Part shown: positions 52,355 to 59,988 of the stretch, one piece after another
Layout of the letters: every line of letters begins with the position of its first letter
Numbering within the stretch: the first letter of the stretch is position 1
Source: Glycocaulis sp.
GTDB taxonomy: Bacteria > Pseudomonadota > Alphaproteobacteria > Caulobacterales > Maricaulaceae
Direction: 5' to 3'
DNA: 61,355 nucleotides
NCBI GenBank assembly: GCA_022565665.1
Contig: JAIUMI010000015.1
Span: 1-61,355, forward strand
Made by a program: the position numbers and the translations under genes
The notes under the pieces: model-generated
The model's database searches: none
What the model was told of the DNA's origin: nothing
The model's input: only the letters and a program-made list of their open reading frames with translations

Positions 52355-52561
52355 CTAATAGCCCAGCGCGTACTTGGCGAGGTCGCTGATTACCAGCTCC
52401 AGAACGGCGCGGCGCGCCTCTTGCGGCATTTCATCCGGGTCAGGCACTTCGAAATGGGTGTGGTTCTGGTCACAGCACAGAATATTGCCATCAAAGGCCG
52501 GGCCCATCTTCGTGAGACCGGCTCGTTCCCGTAACTCCGTGAGATATTCGTCCGCCGTCAC
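52355..52561 (-). CDS. Small protein of unknown function, second gene of HicB-like module
   Basis: A 68-residue acidic protein: MTADEYLTELRERAGLTKMG, PAFDGNILCCDQNHTHFEVP, then DPDEMPQEARRAVLELVISD. It has no HicA double-stranded-RNA-binding fold signature. It overlaps the upstream HicB-like gene by four bases. If the pair is a toxin-antitoxin module this would be the partner, but it could equally be a regulatory or binding protein. Confidence 0.6.
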   Translation of the reverse strand: MTADEYLTELRERAGLTKMGPAFDGNILCCDQNHTHFEVPDPDEMPQEARRAVLELVISDLAKYALGY

Positions 52562-52833
52562 TCGGCCGCTATCGGCGCCAGTTGCTGGTATTCAGCGGCA
52601 AGCCTTGTCGAGTGAAACCCGTCCGGTGAGGCCGCTTCCTCAATTATGGTGATGCCCGAAGCACCGATATTCTGGCGCTCCAGATACCGCTCCAGTACAC
52701 GCGGCGCACGATCAAGGATTTGCTCCAGGGTCGAACCCTGCACAAAGAATCCCGGCAGTCCGTCTGCTGTAGCAACCAGCCAGCCGGTTGTTTCATGCTC
52801 CGCAATGTTGAGCGCGTGGCGCTTTACCTGCAT
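52558..52833 (-). CDS. HicB-like (DUF1902-type) small protein
   Basis: A 91-residue protein: MQVKRHALNIAEHETTGWLV, ATADGLPGFFVQGSTLEQIL, then DRAPRVLERYLERQ. This resembles the partial RNase H fold of HicB antitoxins and DUF1902 proteins, which sense or bind a partner toxin. GAAGGTGA precedes the ATG at 52833 and decides that start over an ATG seven codons upstream. A four-base overlap joins it to the next small gene. Upstream sequence is AT-rich, with TATAAG (about 52858-52863, minus strand) as a possible -10. Confidence 0.65.
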   Translation of the reverse strand: MQVKRHALNIAEHETTGWLVATADGLPGFFVQGSTLEQILDRAPRVLERYLERQNIGASGITIIEEAASPDGFHSTRLAAEYQQLAPIAAE

Positions 52834-52982
52834 TGGTTCACCTTCAGGAAACAAACTCTTATACCCTTACGAATATGGCCTTTCCTGAGCATGAAATCAA
52901 ATCATGCAACGGTAAGTGCGGCCCTGCACCCTCCCCTTGGACGGAATCGCCCGCTCGCGCCATCATAGGGCTCTCACGCGGC

Positions 52983-52990
52983 AAGGGAGA
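52983..52990 (+). promoter_or_regulatory. Ribosome site implying a CTG start for the acyltransferase
   Basis: AAGGGAGA at 52983-52990 is five bases before an in-frame CTG at 52996. The nearest conventional start (GTG at 53029) has no comparable site upstream. Confidence 0.45.
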
Positions 52991-52995
52991 CCACC

Positions 52996-53718
52996 CTGCG
53001 ACACCATATCTTCCATTCGGGCTACTGGGTGATCTCGGTGGTGATGGGCCTGCTGGTCGTCGCTCCGGCCACACTTGTGCCCGGGCGCTGGGCGGTGATG
53101 GGCGCGATCTGGCTCTATACCCGCGCGATTACCGGGTGGATGGCGCTGTGCGGTCTCAATCTGCTGGTGCGCCGCCTGCACGTGCTGCCCGATACCGAAC
53201 CCGCCGTGATCGCATCAAAACACCAGTCCTGGGGCGACGGGATATGCCTGGTCTCGCGCCATCGCGAGCTGACCTATGTGATCGGCGACCACATGCTGAA
53301 ATTCCCGCTTTTGGGTTGGATACTCAGGCGGGCCGAGGCCGTGGTGGTCGATAATGCCGGCGGCAAACGCGCCAATGGCGCACTCGATACGGGGCTGCAC
53401 GCACTCCAACGCTCCGGCCGCGATGTGCTGATCTATCCGGAAGGGGGCCTTAGCGAGGTCGGGTCAAAAAAGCGCTACCGGCTTGGGGTCTACCGGCTGG
53501 CGAAGGATCTGAACCGGCCTGTCATTCCCGTCGCCACCAATCTGGGTGTCTTCTGGCCGCAGCAGAAATGGGAGTTCCATCCGGGCCTTGCGATCATCGA
53601 GTTTCTCGATCCCATCCATCCGGGCGATGACCCGAAAGCCTTCATCGCGGCGCTGGAAATAGCCATTGAAACGCGTACCGCCGAGCTGGTGAAGGCGGGG
53701 CGGCGGAGTTTGCGCTGA
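52996..53718 (+). CDS. 1-acyl-sn-glycerol-3-phosphate acyltransferase (PlsC-type)
   Basis: LPLAT-family acyltransferase that adds the second acyl chain to make phosphatidic acid, or a related acyltransferase. HQSWGD gives the HX4D catalytic motif, YPEGGLSEVG the (F/Y)PEG motif, and GVYRLAKDLNRPVIPVATNL the later block. The N terminus is a membrane helix. From a CTG at 52996 the protein is 240 residues; from the GTG at 53029 it is 229. The CTG is chosen because of its ribosome site. Confidence 0.85.
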   Translation: MRHHIFHSGYWVISVVMGLLVVAPATLVPGRWAVMGAIWLYTRAITGWMALCGLNLLVRRLHVLPDTEPAVIASKHQSWGDGICLVSRHRELTYVIGDHMLKFPLLGWILRRAEAVVVDNAGGKRANGALDTGLHALQRSGRDVLIYPEGGLSEVGSKKRYRLGVYRLAKDLNRPVIPVATNLGVFWPQQKWEFHPGLAIIEFLDPIHPGDDPKAFIAALEIAIETRTAELVKAGRRSLR

Positions 53719-53733
53719 CTGCCAGCTCTGAAA

Positions 53734-54027
53734 CCCGGGGCGAGCGTGAGCGAGCCCCGGGGCCTCTCTCCGCGTCTCCTGCACGAGGTCCCGGATAGCG
53801 CAGCGCGCTTCCGGGATTTCAGAAATACCAACCATGTCATGGCCCGGCTTACCTGCTCTTCCCAAGCTCCCTCAACCGGGTTCCCGGGCTTGACCCGGGA
53901 TCCATGTTTTCAGCCATCGAATATTCCCATGGGTCCCGGCTCGGGGGCCGGGACCCCGGTGGATAGGGCGGAGGTTTTCCGGGCCGCATTAGCGGCCCGC
54001 AAGCGCGATCCCCGATCAAGCCGGGGA
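53734..54027. repeat. Array of six palindromes in the spacer before metG
   Basis: Within the 375-base gene-free stretch 53719-54093 six hairpins can be drawn: CCCGGGGC/GCCCCGGG (53734-53761), TCCCGGA/TCCGGGA (53789-53816), TCCCGGG/CCCGGGA (53882-53900), GGTCCCGGC/GCCGGGACC (53932-53955), GGGCCGC/GCGGCCC (53981-53998) and TCCCCG/CGGGGA (54009-54027). The third and sixth share the CTTGA or ATCAAG loop seen in REP-like palindromes of alphaproteobacteria. The stretch holds no credible gene. Confidence 0.85.
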
Positions 54028-54035
54028 CAGGCCGA

Positions 54036-54087
54036 GCGTCCGAGCCTATGCGAGGAGCGACGCCCGGATGGGCGGAGCATCAAGAAA
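54036..54087. repeat. 52-bp dispersed element, copy A
   Basis: Runs from GCGTCCGAGCC through GGAGCATCAAGAAA. It shares most positions with copy B (56991-57043). The internal hairpin is CGCCC, GGAT loop, GGGCG (54061-54074). It ends seven bases before the metG 3' end and lies after the GGGCCGC palindrome. Confidence 0.8.
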
Positions 54088-54093
54088 GAGAGC

Positions 54094-55800
54094 CTACTCC
54101 CCCCCGAACCGCTCTTTCCATTCCTCCACCGACGCATCCTCGATCTTGGCAAAGAGGACGTCGGGCGGGGTGATGGCGAGGCCGCACGGCAGGGCATCGA
54201 GCAGGGTCTTGTCCTGCCAGTCCGGCCAGGCGCGGTTGCCTTCCGGCACGCCGAGCGCATCCAGAACTTTCCTTGCCGTATCCGGGATGATCGGCTGCGC
54301 GATGATGGCAAAAACGGCCGCGAGATTAAGGCCGGTACGCACGCCCACCGCCGCCGCATCGACATCGCTCTTATACTTCACCCACGGCTCGGCTTTGGTC
54401 AGGTATTCATTGCCCGCCGCCCAGATGGCGCGGGTTTCGGCAGCCGCCTTGCGGTACTCCATCGCCTCATAATGCGCGGCCAGAGCCTTCAGCCGTTCGG
54501 ACAGCTCCGCCGCCATCCACGCTTCCGCCTCGCCCGGCGTGCCGGTGCCTGGCACCTGCCCATCGAATTTCGCAGCGCAATACTTGGTGATCCGGTTGAC
54601 GAAATTGCCGAGCACATTGGCGAGATCGGAATTGATCACGCCCTGAAAGCTCTCCCAGGTAAACTGGGTGTCGGAGCCTTCAGGCGCATTGGCAGTGAGA
54701 TACCAGCGCCAGTAATCAGAGGGGAGCAACTCCAGCGCCGTGTCCATGAAGACGCCGCGTTTCTGGCTCGTGGAGAACTTGCCGCCATACCAGTTCAACC
54801 AGTTGAAAGCTTTGAGCCGGTCAACGAGCTTCCACGGCTCTTCAGAGCCGAGGATGGTCGCCGGGAAGCTGACCGTGTGGAAGGCGACATTATCCTTGCC
54901 CATGAACTGGACATAGGAGACATCGCCCGCGCCCTTGTCGGTGCGCCACCAGCGCTCCCAGTCATTCCCGGTCGCCTTCGCCCATTCGGCGGTCGCTGCG
55001 ATATAGCCGATCGGCGCATCGAACCAGACATAGAAGACCTTGTCTTCAAAGCCTTCGCGAGGGCCACCATCCTTCGTGACCTTCACGCCCCAGCTGAGAT
55101 CGCGGGTGATGGTGCGGTCGCGCAGCCCCTCATCGAGCCATTTATAGGCGATGGAGCGGGCGAGCTGCGGCCAGGTGGTGGCCTCATCCACCCATTGGCG
55201 CAGACGCGGCTCCATCTGGCTCTGTTTCAGCTGCAGATGGCGCGTATCGCGCACTTCGAGATCCCGCGAGCCGGAAATGGTGGAATAGGGATTGATGAGG
55301 TCGGTGGGCTCCAGCAGCTTGCCGCAGCTGTCGCACTGGTCGCCGCGCGCTTTCTCATGGCCGCAATTCGGGCAGGTACCCTCCACATAGCGATCGGGCA
55401 GGAAGCGCTTGTCGGCTTTCGAATAGATCTGCTTTTCAACGATCTCGGCGATCAGGCCCTTCGCCTCCAGCACTTCGGCAAAGTGCTGCGTCAGCTGCGC
55501 ATTCTCCGGGGATGAGGTGCGCCCGAAATAGTCCCAGGACAGGGCAAAGCGCTCGCCAATCTCTTTCTGGATGGTGTGCTGCTCATCACAATAGGTGCGT
55601 ACATCCTGCCCCGCAGCGGCCGCGGCGAGTTCTGCCGGGGTGCCGTGCTCGTCCGTGGCGCAGATATAGAGCACCTCATGGCCCCGCATCCTCTGGAAGC
55701 GCGCATAGATATCGGCCGGCAACATGGAGCCCGCCAGATTGCCCAGGTGCTTGATTCCATTGATGTAAGGCAGGGCAGAGGTAATCAGTATGCGGGCCAT
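54094..55800 (-). CDS. metG: Methionyl-tRNA synthetase
   Basis: Class I synthetase of 568 residues. The HIGH-equivalent is KHLGNLAGS, the zinc knuckle [18 protein letters not shown], and the KMSKS-equivalent [11 protein letters not shown]. The C-terminal tRNA-binding (EMAP) domain of E. coli MetRS is missing, as in many alphaproteobacteria; a stand-alone tRNA-binding domain is encoded at 3276-3644. The gene is divergent from the DUF1761 pair. Confidence 0.97.
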   Translation of the reverse strand: MARILITSALPYINGIKHLGNLAGSMLPADIYARFQRMRGHEVLYICATDEHGTPAELAAAAAGQDVRTYCDEQHTIQKEIGERFALSWDYFGRTSSPENAQLTQHFAEVLEAKGLIAEIVEKQIYSKADKRFLPDRYVEGTCPNCGHEKARGDQCDSCGKLLEPTDLINPYSTISGSRDLEVRDTRHLQLKQSQMEPRLRQWVDEATTWPQLARSIAYKWLDEGLRDRTITRDLSWGVKVTKDGGPREGFEDKVFYVWFDAPIGYIAATAEWAKATGNDWERWWRTDKGAGDVSYVQFMGKDNVAFHTVSFPATILGSEEPWKLVDRLKAFNWLNWYGGKFSTSQKRGVFMDTALELLPSDYWRWYLTANAPEGSDTQFTWESFQGVINSDLANVLGNFVNRITKYCAAKFDGQVPGTGTPGEAEAWMAAELSERLKALAAHYEAMEYRKAAAETRAIWAAGNEYLTKAEPWVKYKSDVDAAAVGVRTGLNLAAVFAIIAQPIIPDTARKVLDALGVPEGNRAWPDWQDKTLLDALPCGLAITPPDVLFAKIEDASVEEWKERFGGE

Positions 55801-55908
55801 GGCGGCAAATCCCCAACGGGCGTATTGTTAATCACTGGCGCATCTCGCGCCTTTGTCGACAGTTCGAGGGCGGAGCAATAGCCGCCCCGGACGGGGAGGA
55901 AAACACTC

Positions 55909-56316
55909 ATGCCCAGAATTTTCGGTCACGACCTTCTGGCAGTCATCGCTGCCGCGGTCGCCATCTATGCCATAGGCTTTGTCATATACGCGATTGTCTT
56001 CTCCGACTTCTGGATGGCGCAGTACGGCTACACGGCTGACAGCTTCGCCGGCCATGAATGGAAGATGTTCCTTGGCCCCATCATGCCGGTCCTCATTACG
56101 CTGGGCCTCGCGGCACTGTTTCAGGCGGCAAACGCCAGCGGGCTGAATGCCCATATCCGTATCGGCGTCATCGCATGGGCGGGCTTTTCGCTCAGCACGC
56201 TACTTTATGGGTTTGCCTATGGCACGAGGGTGACGACGGGCGCACTGGCGCTGGACGCGGTGCATCTCCTGCTGGGGATACTCGCGGCTTCGGCCATTCT
56301 CGTCTGGCGGAAATAG
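55909..56316 (+). CDS. DUF1761 membrane protein 1
   Basis: A 135-residue protein with four predicted membrane helices (LLAVIAAAVAIYAIGFVIYA, IMPVLITLGLAALFQAA, RIGVIAWAGFSLSTLLYGFA, LLLGILAASAILVWR). WMAQYGYTADSF between the first two matches DUF1761. Function unknown. A paralogue follows 12 bases later with GGAGA in the gap. Confidence 0.8.
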   Translation: MPRIFGHDLLAVIAAAVAIYAIGFVIYAIVFSDFWMAQYGYTADSFAGHEWKMFLGPIMPVLITLGLAALFQAANASGLNAHIRIGVIAWAGFSLSTLLYGFAYGTRVTTGALALDAVHLLLGILAASAILVWRK

Positions 56317-56328
56317 GAGATCATCACA

Positions 56329-56733
56329 ATGGATATTCTCGGTGTTTCACTCATTGGCTGGATCATCGCCACGGTGGGCTTCATGGCGGTGGGGTTCGTC
56401 TGGTACGGGCCTCTGTTCGGCAAGAAATGGATGGAGCTGAACGGCTTCACGCCGGAATCCTTTGAAGGCGCGAACATGACCCTGACAATGGTCAAGGGCG
56501 TCATCAATTCGGCCGTCATGGCAGCTTTTATCGGCTATGTGCTTGTGGCCGTTGGCGCGGGCGATCTGGTCGCGCACGTGAAATGGGCGTTCCTGCTCTG
56601 GCTCGGCTTCTCGGCAACCACGCAGGCTCTCTCCCATATCTGGGAGCGCCAGCCCCTGGAGCTCACCCTCATCCACTGGAGCAATAACCTTGTCGGCTTC
56701 CTCCTGGCGGGGCTGATTTTCGCCTTTCTCTAG
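56329..56733 (+). CDS. DUF1761 membrane protein 2
   Basis: A 134-residue protein with four helices. GFVWYGPLFGKKWMELNGFT is the DUF1761 signature, followed by GVINSAVMAAFIGYVLVAVG and WAFLLWLGFSATTQALSHIW. It is better conserved with the family than its neighbour. A strong terminator follows. The two may form a heteromer or reflect an old tandem duplication. Confidence 0.87.
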   Translation: MDILGVSLIGWIIATVGFMAVGFVWYGPLFGKKWMELNGFTPESFEGANMTLTMVKGVINSAVMAAFIGYVLVAVGAGDLVAHVKWAFLLWLGFSATTQALSHIWERQPLELTLIHWSNNLVGFLLAGLIFAFL

Positions 56734-56756
56734 GCAGTAGCGTCACCGTGGACGGA

Positions 56757-56790
56757 GCGGCGCGCTTGCCCGGCGCGCCGCTTTCGTTTT
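56757..56790 (+). terminator. Intrinsic terminator of the DUF1761 pair
   Basis: A nine-base-pair stem, GCGGCGCGC (56757-56765) with GCGCGCCGC (56773-56781), a seven-base loop and TTTCGTTTT after it. It ends 22 bases before the tRNA gene. Confidence 0.88.
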
Positions 56791-56812
56791 ATGACCCGCC
56801 CACAAGAAACGG

Positions 56813-56888
56813 GCCGGCATAGCTCAGCTGGTAGAGCAGCGGTTTTGTAAACCGAAGGCCGGGGGTTCGAGTCCCTCTGCCGGCACCA
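56813..56888 (+). tRNA. tRNA-Thr (anticodon TGT)
   Basis: A 76-base cloverleaf. The acceptor arms are GCCGGCA (56813-56819) and TGCCGGC (56878-56884), the discriminator is A and CCA is encoded. The anticodon loop TTTGTAA gives TGT, which reads ACA and, with modification, other threonine codons. The T loop GTTCGAGTC and D loop AGCTGGTAGA are standard. This is one of the tRNAs that carry t6A37, made with the Sua5 product of 39186-40169. Confidence 0.97.
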
Positions 56889-56959
56889 CTTTCCCTTGTC
56901 CTCCCTCACATCCGTTCGGTCGGTTCGGGCAATAGTGCCCGGCGGCCGGTCGGCCTAGC

Positions 56960-57043
56960 AGGCCGCAAAGCGGCCTGAGAGCGCGAACGCGCGTCCGAGC
57001 CAATGCGAGGCGCGACGCACGGATGTGCGGAGCATCAACAAAA
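56960..57043. repeat. Dispersed element copy B with its stem-loop
   Basis: A stem AGGCCGC/GCGGCCT (56960-56976, loop AAA) is followed 14 bases later by the 52-bp element (56991-57043), which runs GCGTCCGAGCC to AGCATCAACAAA. The internal hairpin is CGCAC, GGAT loop, GTGCG (57016-57029): compared with copy A one base pair is changed on both sides. The element lies between tRNA-Thr and the PEPC-like gene. Confidence 0.8.
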
Positions 57044-57150
57044 GATTGGCTCGCGGCACCAATTTCCGCACCTGCGAAGATGACCGGTGACGCAGGGCAG
57101 CCATCCGGCTAACCTCGCGCGCGATAAAGCCAAACCGGACCCCTTCGCGC

Positions 57151-59985
57151 ATGAACGACAACCGCCCCGCCGAACTGGATGAACGCCTGCCCGGCACGCC
57201 CGCTGCGCTGGCCGATTATTGCCTTGGTGCACTGGAAGGCGGATGGGGCGAGGACTGGGACAGCCCGCTGAAAAACCCGGTGGGCGATCTCGCCAACACG
57301 CTGTTCTCCGGACTCAACCGGGGAGCGGTGTCGGTGGAGGGGCTGTCGCGCCTGATCGACACGCTGGCCGATGAGGGCCTGGCCCGGCGTGCGGAGGCGC
57401 TCAACGCCCAGCATGGCGAAGGGCTGAGCAGGAAGGCGGAAAGCGGCGTGCGCGCCGCGTTGGAAGCTCTCGCTGCGCAGGGGTTCGACACGTTTGAGGG
57501 CGCGGTTTCGGGCCGGAAGGGCGGGATCGTGTTCACCGCCCACCCGACCTTCGCGCTGGCCAGATCCACCCGCGCTGCGCTGGCCGACGCCGCTGTCTCC
57601 GGCAAGGCGAAGGCACTGAAGGGCGCAGGCCACGCCCACGGTCCGGACGCGGATATCTCGCTGCTCACTGAACATGGCGAGGTGCTCGAAGCGCTCGCCC
57701 GCGCACGCGGCGCCAATGCCGCCCTGACCGGGCTGGCACTCGACATCGCACGCCAGCACTTCCCCGATTCATGGCGTACGCTCTCGCCTGACCTGCTCTC
57801 GCTCGCGAGCTGGGTCGGCTATGATCTGGATGGCCGGACCGATATTCACTGGAGCCGGTCCATCGCCTTCCGCCTGCAGGAAAAGGCGATCCAGCTGTCC
57901 CGTTACGCGTCGCTCCTGACAGACAGCGGTGCGAGCGGGGTGGACGGGCTGATCGAGCGCCTTGAAGCCGCTTCCCGCCTTGCCGCCAGCCATGCCAAGC
58001 TGTTCGAGGCGGATATGGAAGCGCCCGGCGCGGTGGTGAAGGCCGCCAACGCGCTGACCGCCTCCCACCCTGCCCGGCTGGTTTCGCTGACGCCAGTCGT
58101 CGCCGAACTCGACACTGTGATGGCCCGAGCCGATGACGCGACGGCGCTGAAGCTGGCTGCCATCCGCGCAGAGATGAAAACGGCTGGTCTTGGCGCGGCC
58201 CACATCCATCTGCGCATCAATGCGGCCCAGCTGAAAAGCGCGGTGCGCGCCGATCTGGGGCTGGAGGAGGACGAGGACGATTTCGGACGCCTCGCGCTTG
58301 CACGGGCCTCTGAACGCGCCGCCTCGGCCCATGTCCATCAGGTCAGCTTCGCGAGCGTCTTCCTGGAGCAGATGACCGCCCGGCGGCAATTCATGCTGTG
58401 CGCGCAGTTTTTGAAACATATCGATTCCGACACCCCGATCCGCTTCCTGCTGGCCGAGTGCGAAACACCTGCCACCGTGATGGGCGCAGTCTATCTCGCC
58501 CGGCTTTATGGTGTGGCGGAGAAGGTCGATATCTCGCCCCTGTTTGAAACACCGGACGCGCTGGAGCGCGGCGGCCGCCTGATCGAGCGTCTGCTGGCCG
58601 AACCGGTTTATCGTGATTACATCGCCGCGCGCGGTCAGCTGGCGATCCAGCTGGGCTTTTCCGATGCCGGGCGCTTCATGGGCCAGGCCGGGGCCGAGCT
58701 GGCGATTGAGCGGCTACACATTCTCGTCGCCCGCGCGCTGAAACGCCATCAAGTCAGCGGGGTCGAGGTCGTTGTCTTCAATACCCACGGCGAGTCGATG
58801 GGGCGAGGCGCCCATCCCGGCACGCTGAAAGACCGGCTGGACCATCTGCTGACCCCGTGGGCGCGCTCACGCTTTGCCGCAGCCGGTGTGCCGGTGGTCC
58901 ATGAGACGAGCTATCAGGGCGGGGACGGCTTTTTGCACTTCGCCAATGACGCGCTCGCCCGCTCTGTCGTATTCAGCACCGCGCTGCACGTATTGTCGCC
59001 CACGGCCAAGGGCATGGACGATCCGTTCTACGCCGAGATCGACTATACGTGGGATGTCTACCGCGCGATCAAGGCATGGCAGGAAGCGCTCTTCGCCAAC
59101 ACCGATTACCGCAATGCGATCACGGCTTTTGCCCCGCACATGCTGGTGAAATCCGGCTCGCGAAAGGCCAAGCGCCCCGGCGGGCCCGGCCAGCAGCTCG
59201 ACCTCTCCATGCTGCGCGCGATCCCCCATAATGCCGCCCTGCAACAGCTCGGCATTCCGGTGAATGTGTCCGGCGGGCTGGGTTCCTCCATCGGGGCGGA
59301 GCCGGAGCGCATGGCCGCGCTGCTGACGCGCTCGCCGCGCATGGCGGCGCTACACGCCATGATCGCGCGGGCGCGTACGCTCACCAGCCTCAGCGCGCTG
59401 CGCGGCTATGCCCGGCTTTATGATGCCAGCGAATGGACAGGGCGGGCCGCGTCTGCCAGGGCACAGTCTGCTGCGCGGGCCTTTCTGGATCTGGCCAATC
59501 GATTGTCAGACCAGTCGCGCCACACCGCCCTCACCCGCCTGGCCAATCATCTTTCGGCCGATCTGATGAAGCTTGACCGGCTGGTCGATGACGAGGCGCA
59601 CAGCTGGCGCAATGATCCTGACCGGCGCGCGGTGGAGGCGCTGCACGCTATCCGTCAGGCGCTTATCATGCAGGCCTTCCTGACCGTTTCCCGCCTGCCC
59701 GCCTTCTCGCGACGGCATGACCTGACACGCTCGGACGTGATAGATCTGGTGCTGGCCTTGCGTATCCCTGAAGCGGTCACAGCGCTTGACGAAATCTTCC
59801 CCGAAGCACGCGAAGAGCTCGATGCGCTGGGTGCCATTGAGGAGCCGAACGAAACACCCGATGGCAGTGGCGGGCACGGCTATCCGGAAATCCAGTCACG
59901 CATCATCCGCCCGCTGGAACAGCTTTACCCGCTGATCACGCGCATCAGTGTCGCGATCAGCCATTATTACCGCGCCATCGGGTAG
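57151..59985 (+). CDS. Phosphoenolpyruvate-carboxylase-family protein with divergent active site
   Basis: A 944-residue protein aligned end to end with PEPC. VFTAHPTF (127-134) corresponds to VLTAHPTE with the catalytic His but Phe for Glu; GFSDAGRFMGQ (502 on) stands for GYSDSAKDAG, so the Lys is Arg; FNTHGESMGRG (543-553) stands for FHGRGGxxGRGG; TSYQGGDGF for the VTEQGE block. GSRKAKR (669-675) and LRAIPHN are retained. It is therefore a real family member, but whether it still carboxylates PEP is open. Some alphaproteobacteria carry such variants beside or instead of the classic enzyme. Confidence 0.8.
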   Translation: MNDNRPAELDERLPGTPAALADYCLGALEGGWGEDWDSPLKNPVGDLANTLFSGLNRGAVSVEGLSRLIDTLADEGLARRAEALNAQHGEGLSRKAESGVRAALEALAAQGFDTFEGAVSGRKGGIVFTAHPTFALARSTRAALADAAVSGKAKALKGAGHAHGPDADISLLTEHGEVLEALARARGANAALTGLALDIARQHFPDSWRTLSPDLLSLASWVGYDLDGRTDIHWSRSIAFRLQEKAIQLSRYASLLTDSGASGVDGLIERLEAASRLAASHAKLFEADMEAPGAVVKAANALTASHPARLVSLTPVVAELDTVMARADDATALKLAAIRAEMKTAGLGAAHIHLRINAAQLKSAVRADLGLEEDEDDFGRLALARASERAASAHVHQVSFASVFLEQMTARRQFMLCAQFLKHIDSDTPIRFLLAECETPATVMGAVYLARLYGVAEKVDISPLFETPDALERGGRLIERLLAEPVYRDYIAARGQLAIQLGFSDAGRFMGQAGAELAIERLHILVARALKRHQVSGVEVVVFNTHGESMGRGAHPGTLKDRLDHLLTPWARSRFAAAGVPVVHETSYQGGDGFLHFANDALARSVVFSTALHVLSPTAKGMDDPFYAEIDYTWDVYRAIKAWQEALFANTDYRNAITAFAPHMLVKSGSRKAKRPGGPGQQLDLSMLRAIPHNAALQQLGIPVNVSGGLGSSIGAEPERMAALLTRSPRMAALHAMIARARTLTSLSALRGYARLYDASEWTGRAASARAQSAARAFLDLANRLSDQSRHTALTRLANHLSADLMKLDRLVDDEAHSWRNDPDRRAVEALHAIRQALIMQAFLTVSRLPAFSRRHDLTRSDVIDLVLALRIPEAVTALDEIFPEAREELDALGAIEEPNETPDGSGGHGYPEIQSRIIRPLEQLYPLITRISVAISHYYRAIG

Positions 59986-59988
59986 GAA

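Noticed and set aside
52355-52561. HicA toxin as partner of the HicB-like protein
   Set aside because: The sequence lacks the HicA core (a Lys/Arg-rich strand with the catalytic His in a GSH-type motif) and is acidic.
48948-54087. CRISPR array in the repeat-rich spacers
   Set aside because: The repeats are palindromes of differing sequence without regular spacers, and no cas gene is present.
53746-55515. A 589-codon plus-strand frame through the palindrome spacer and metG
   Set aside because: It passes through the palindromes and is antisense to metG; no domain is seen.
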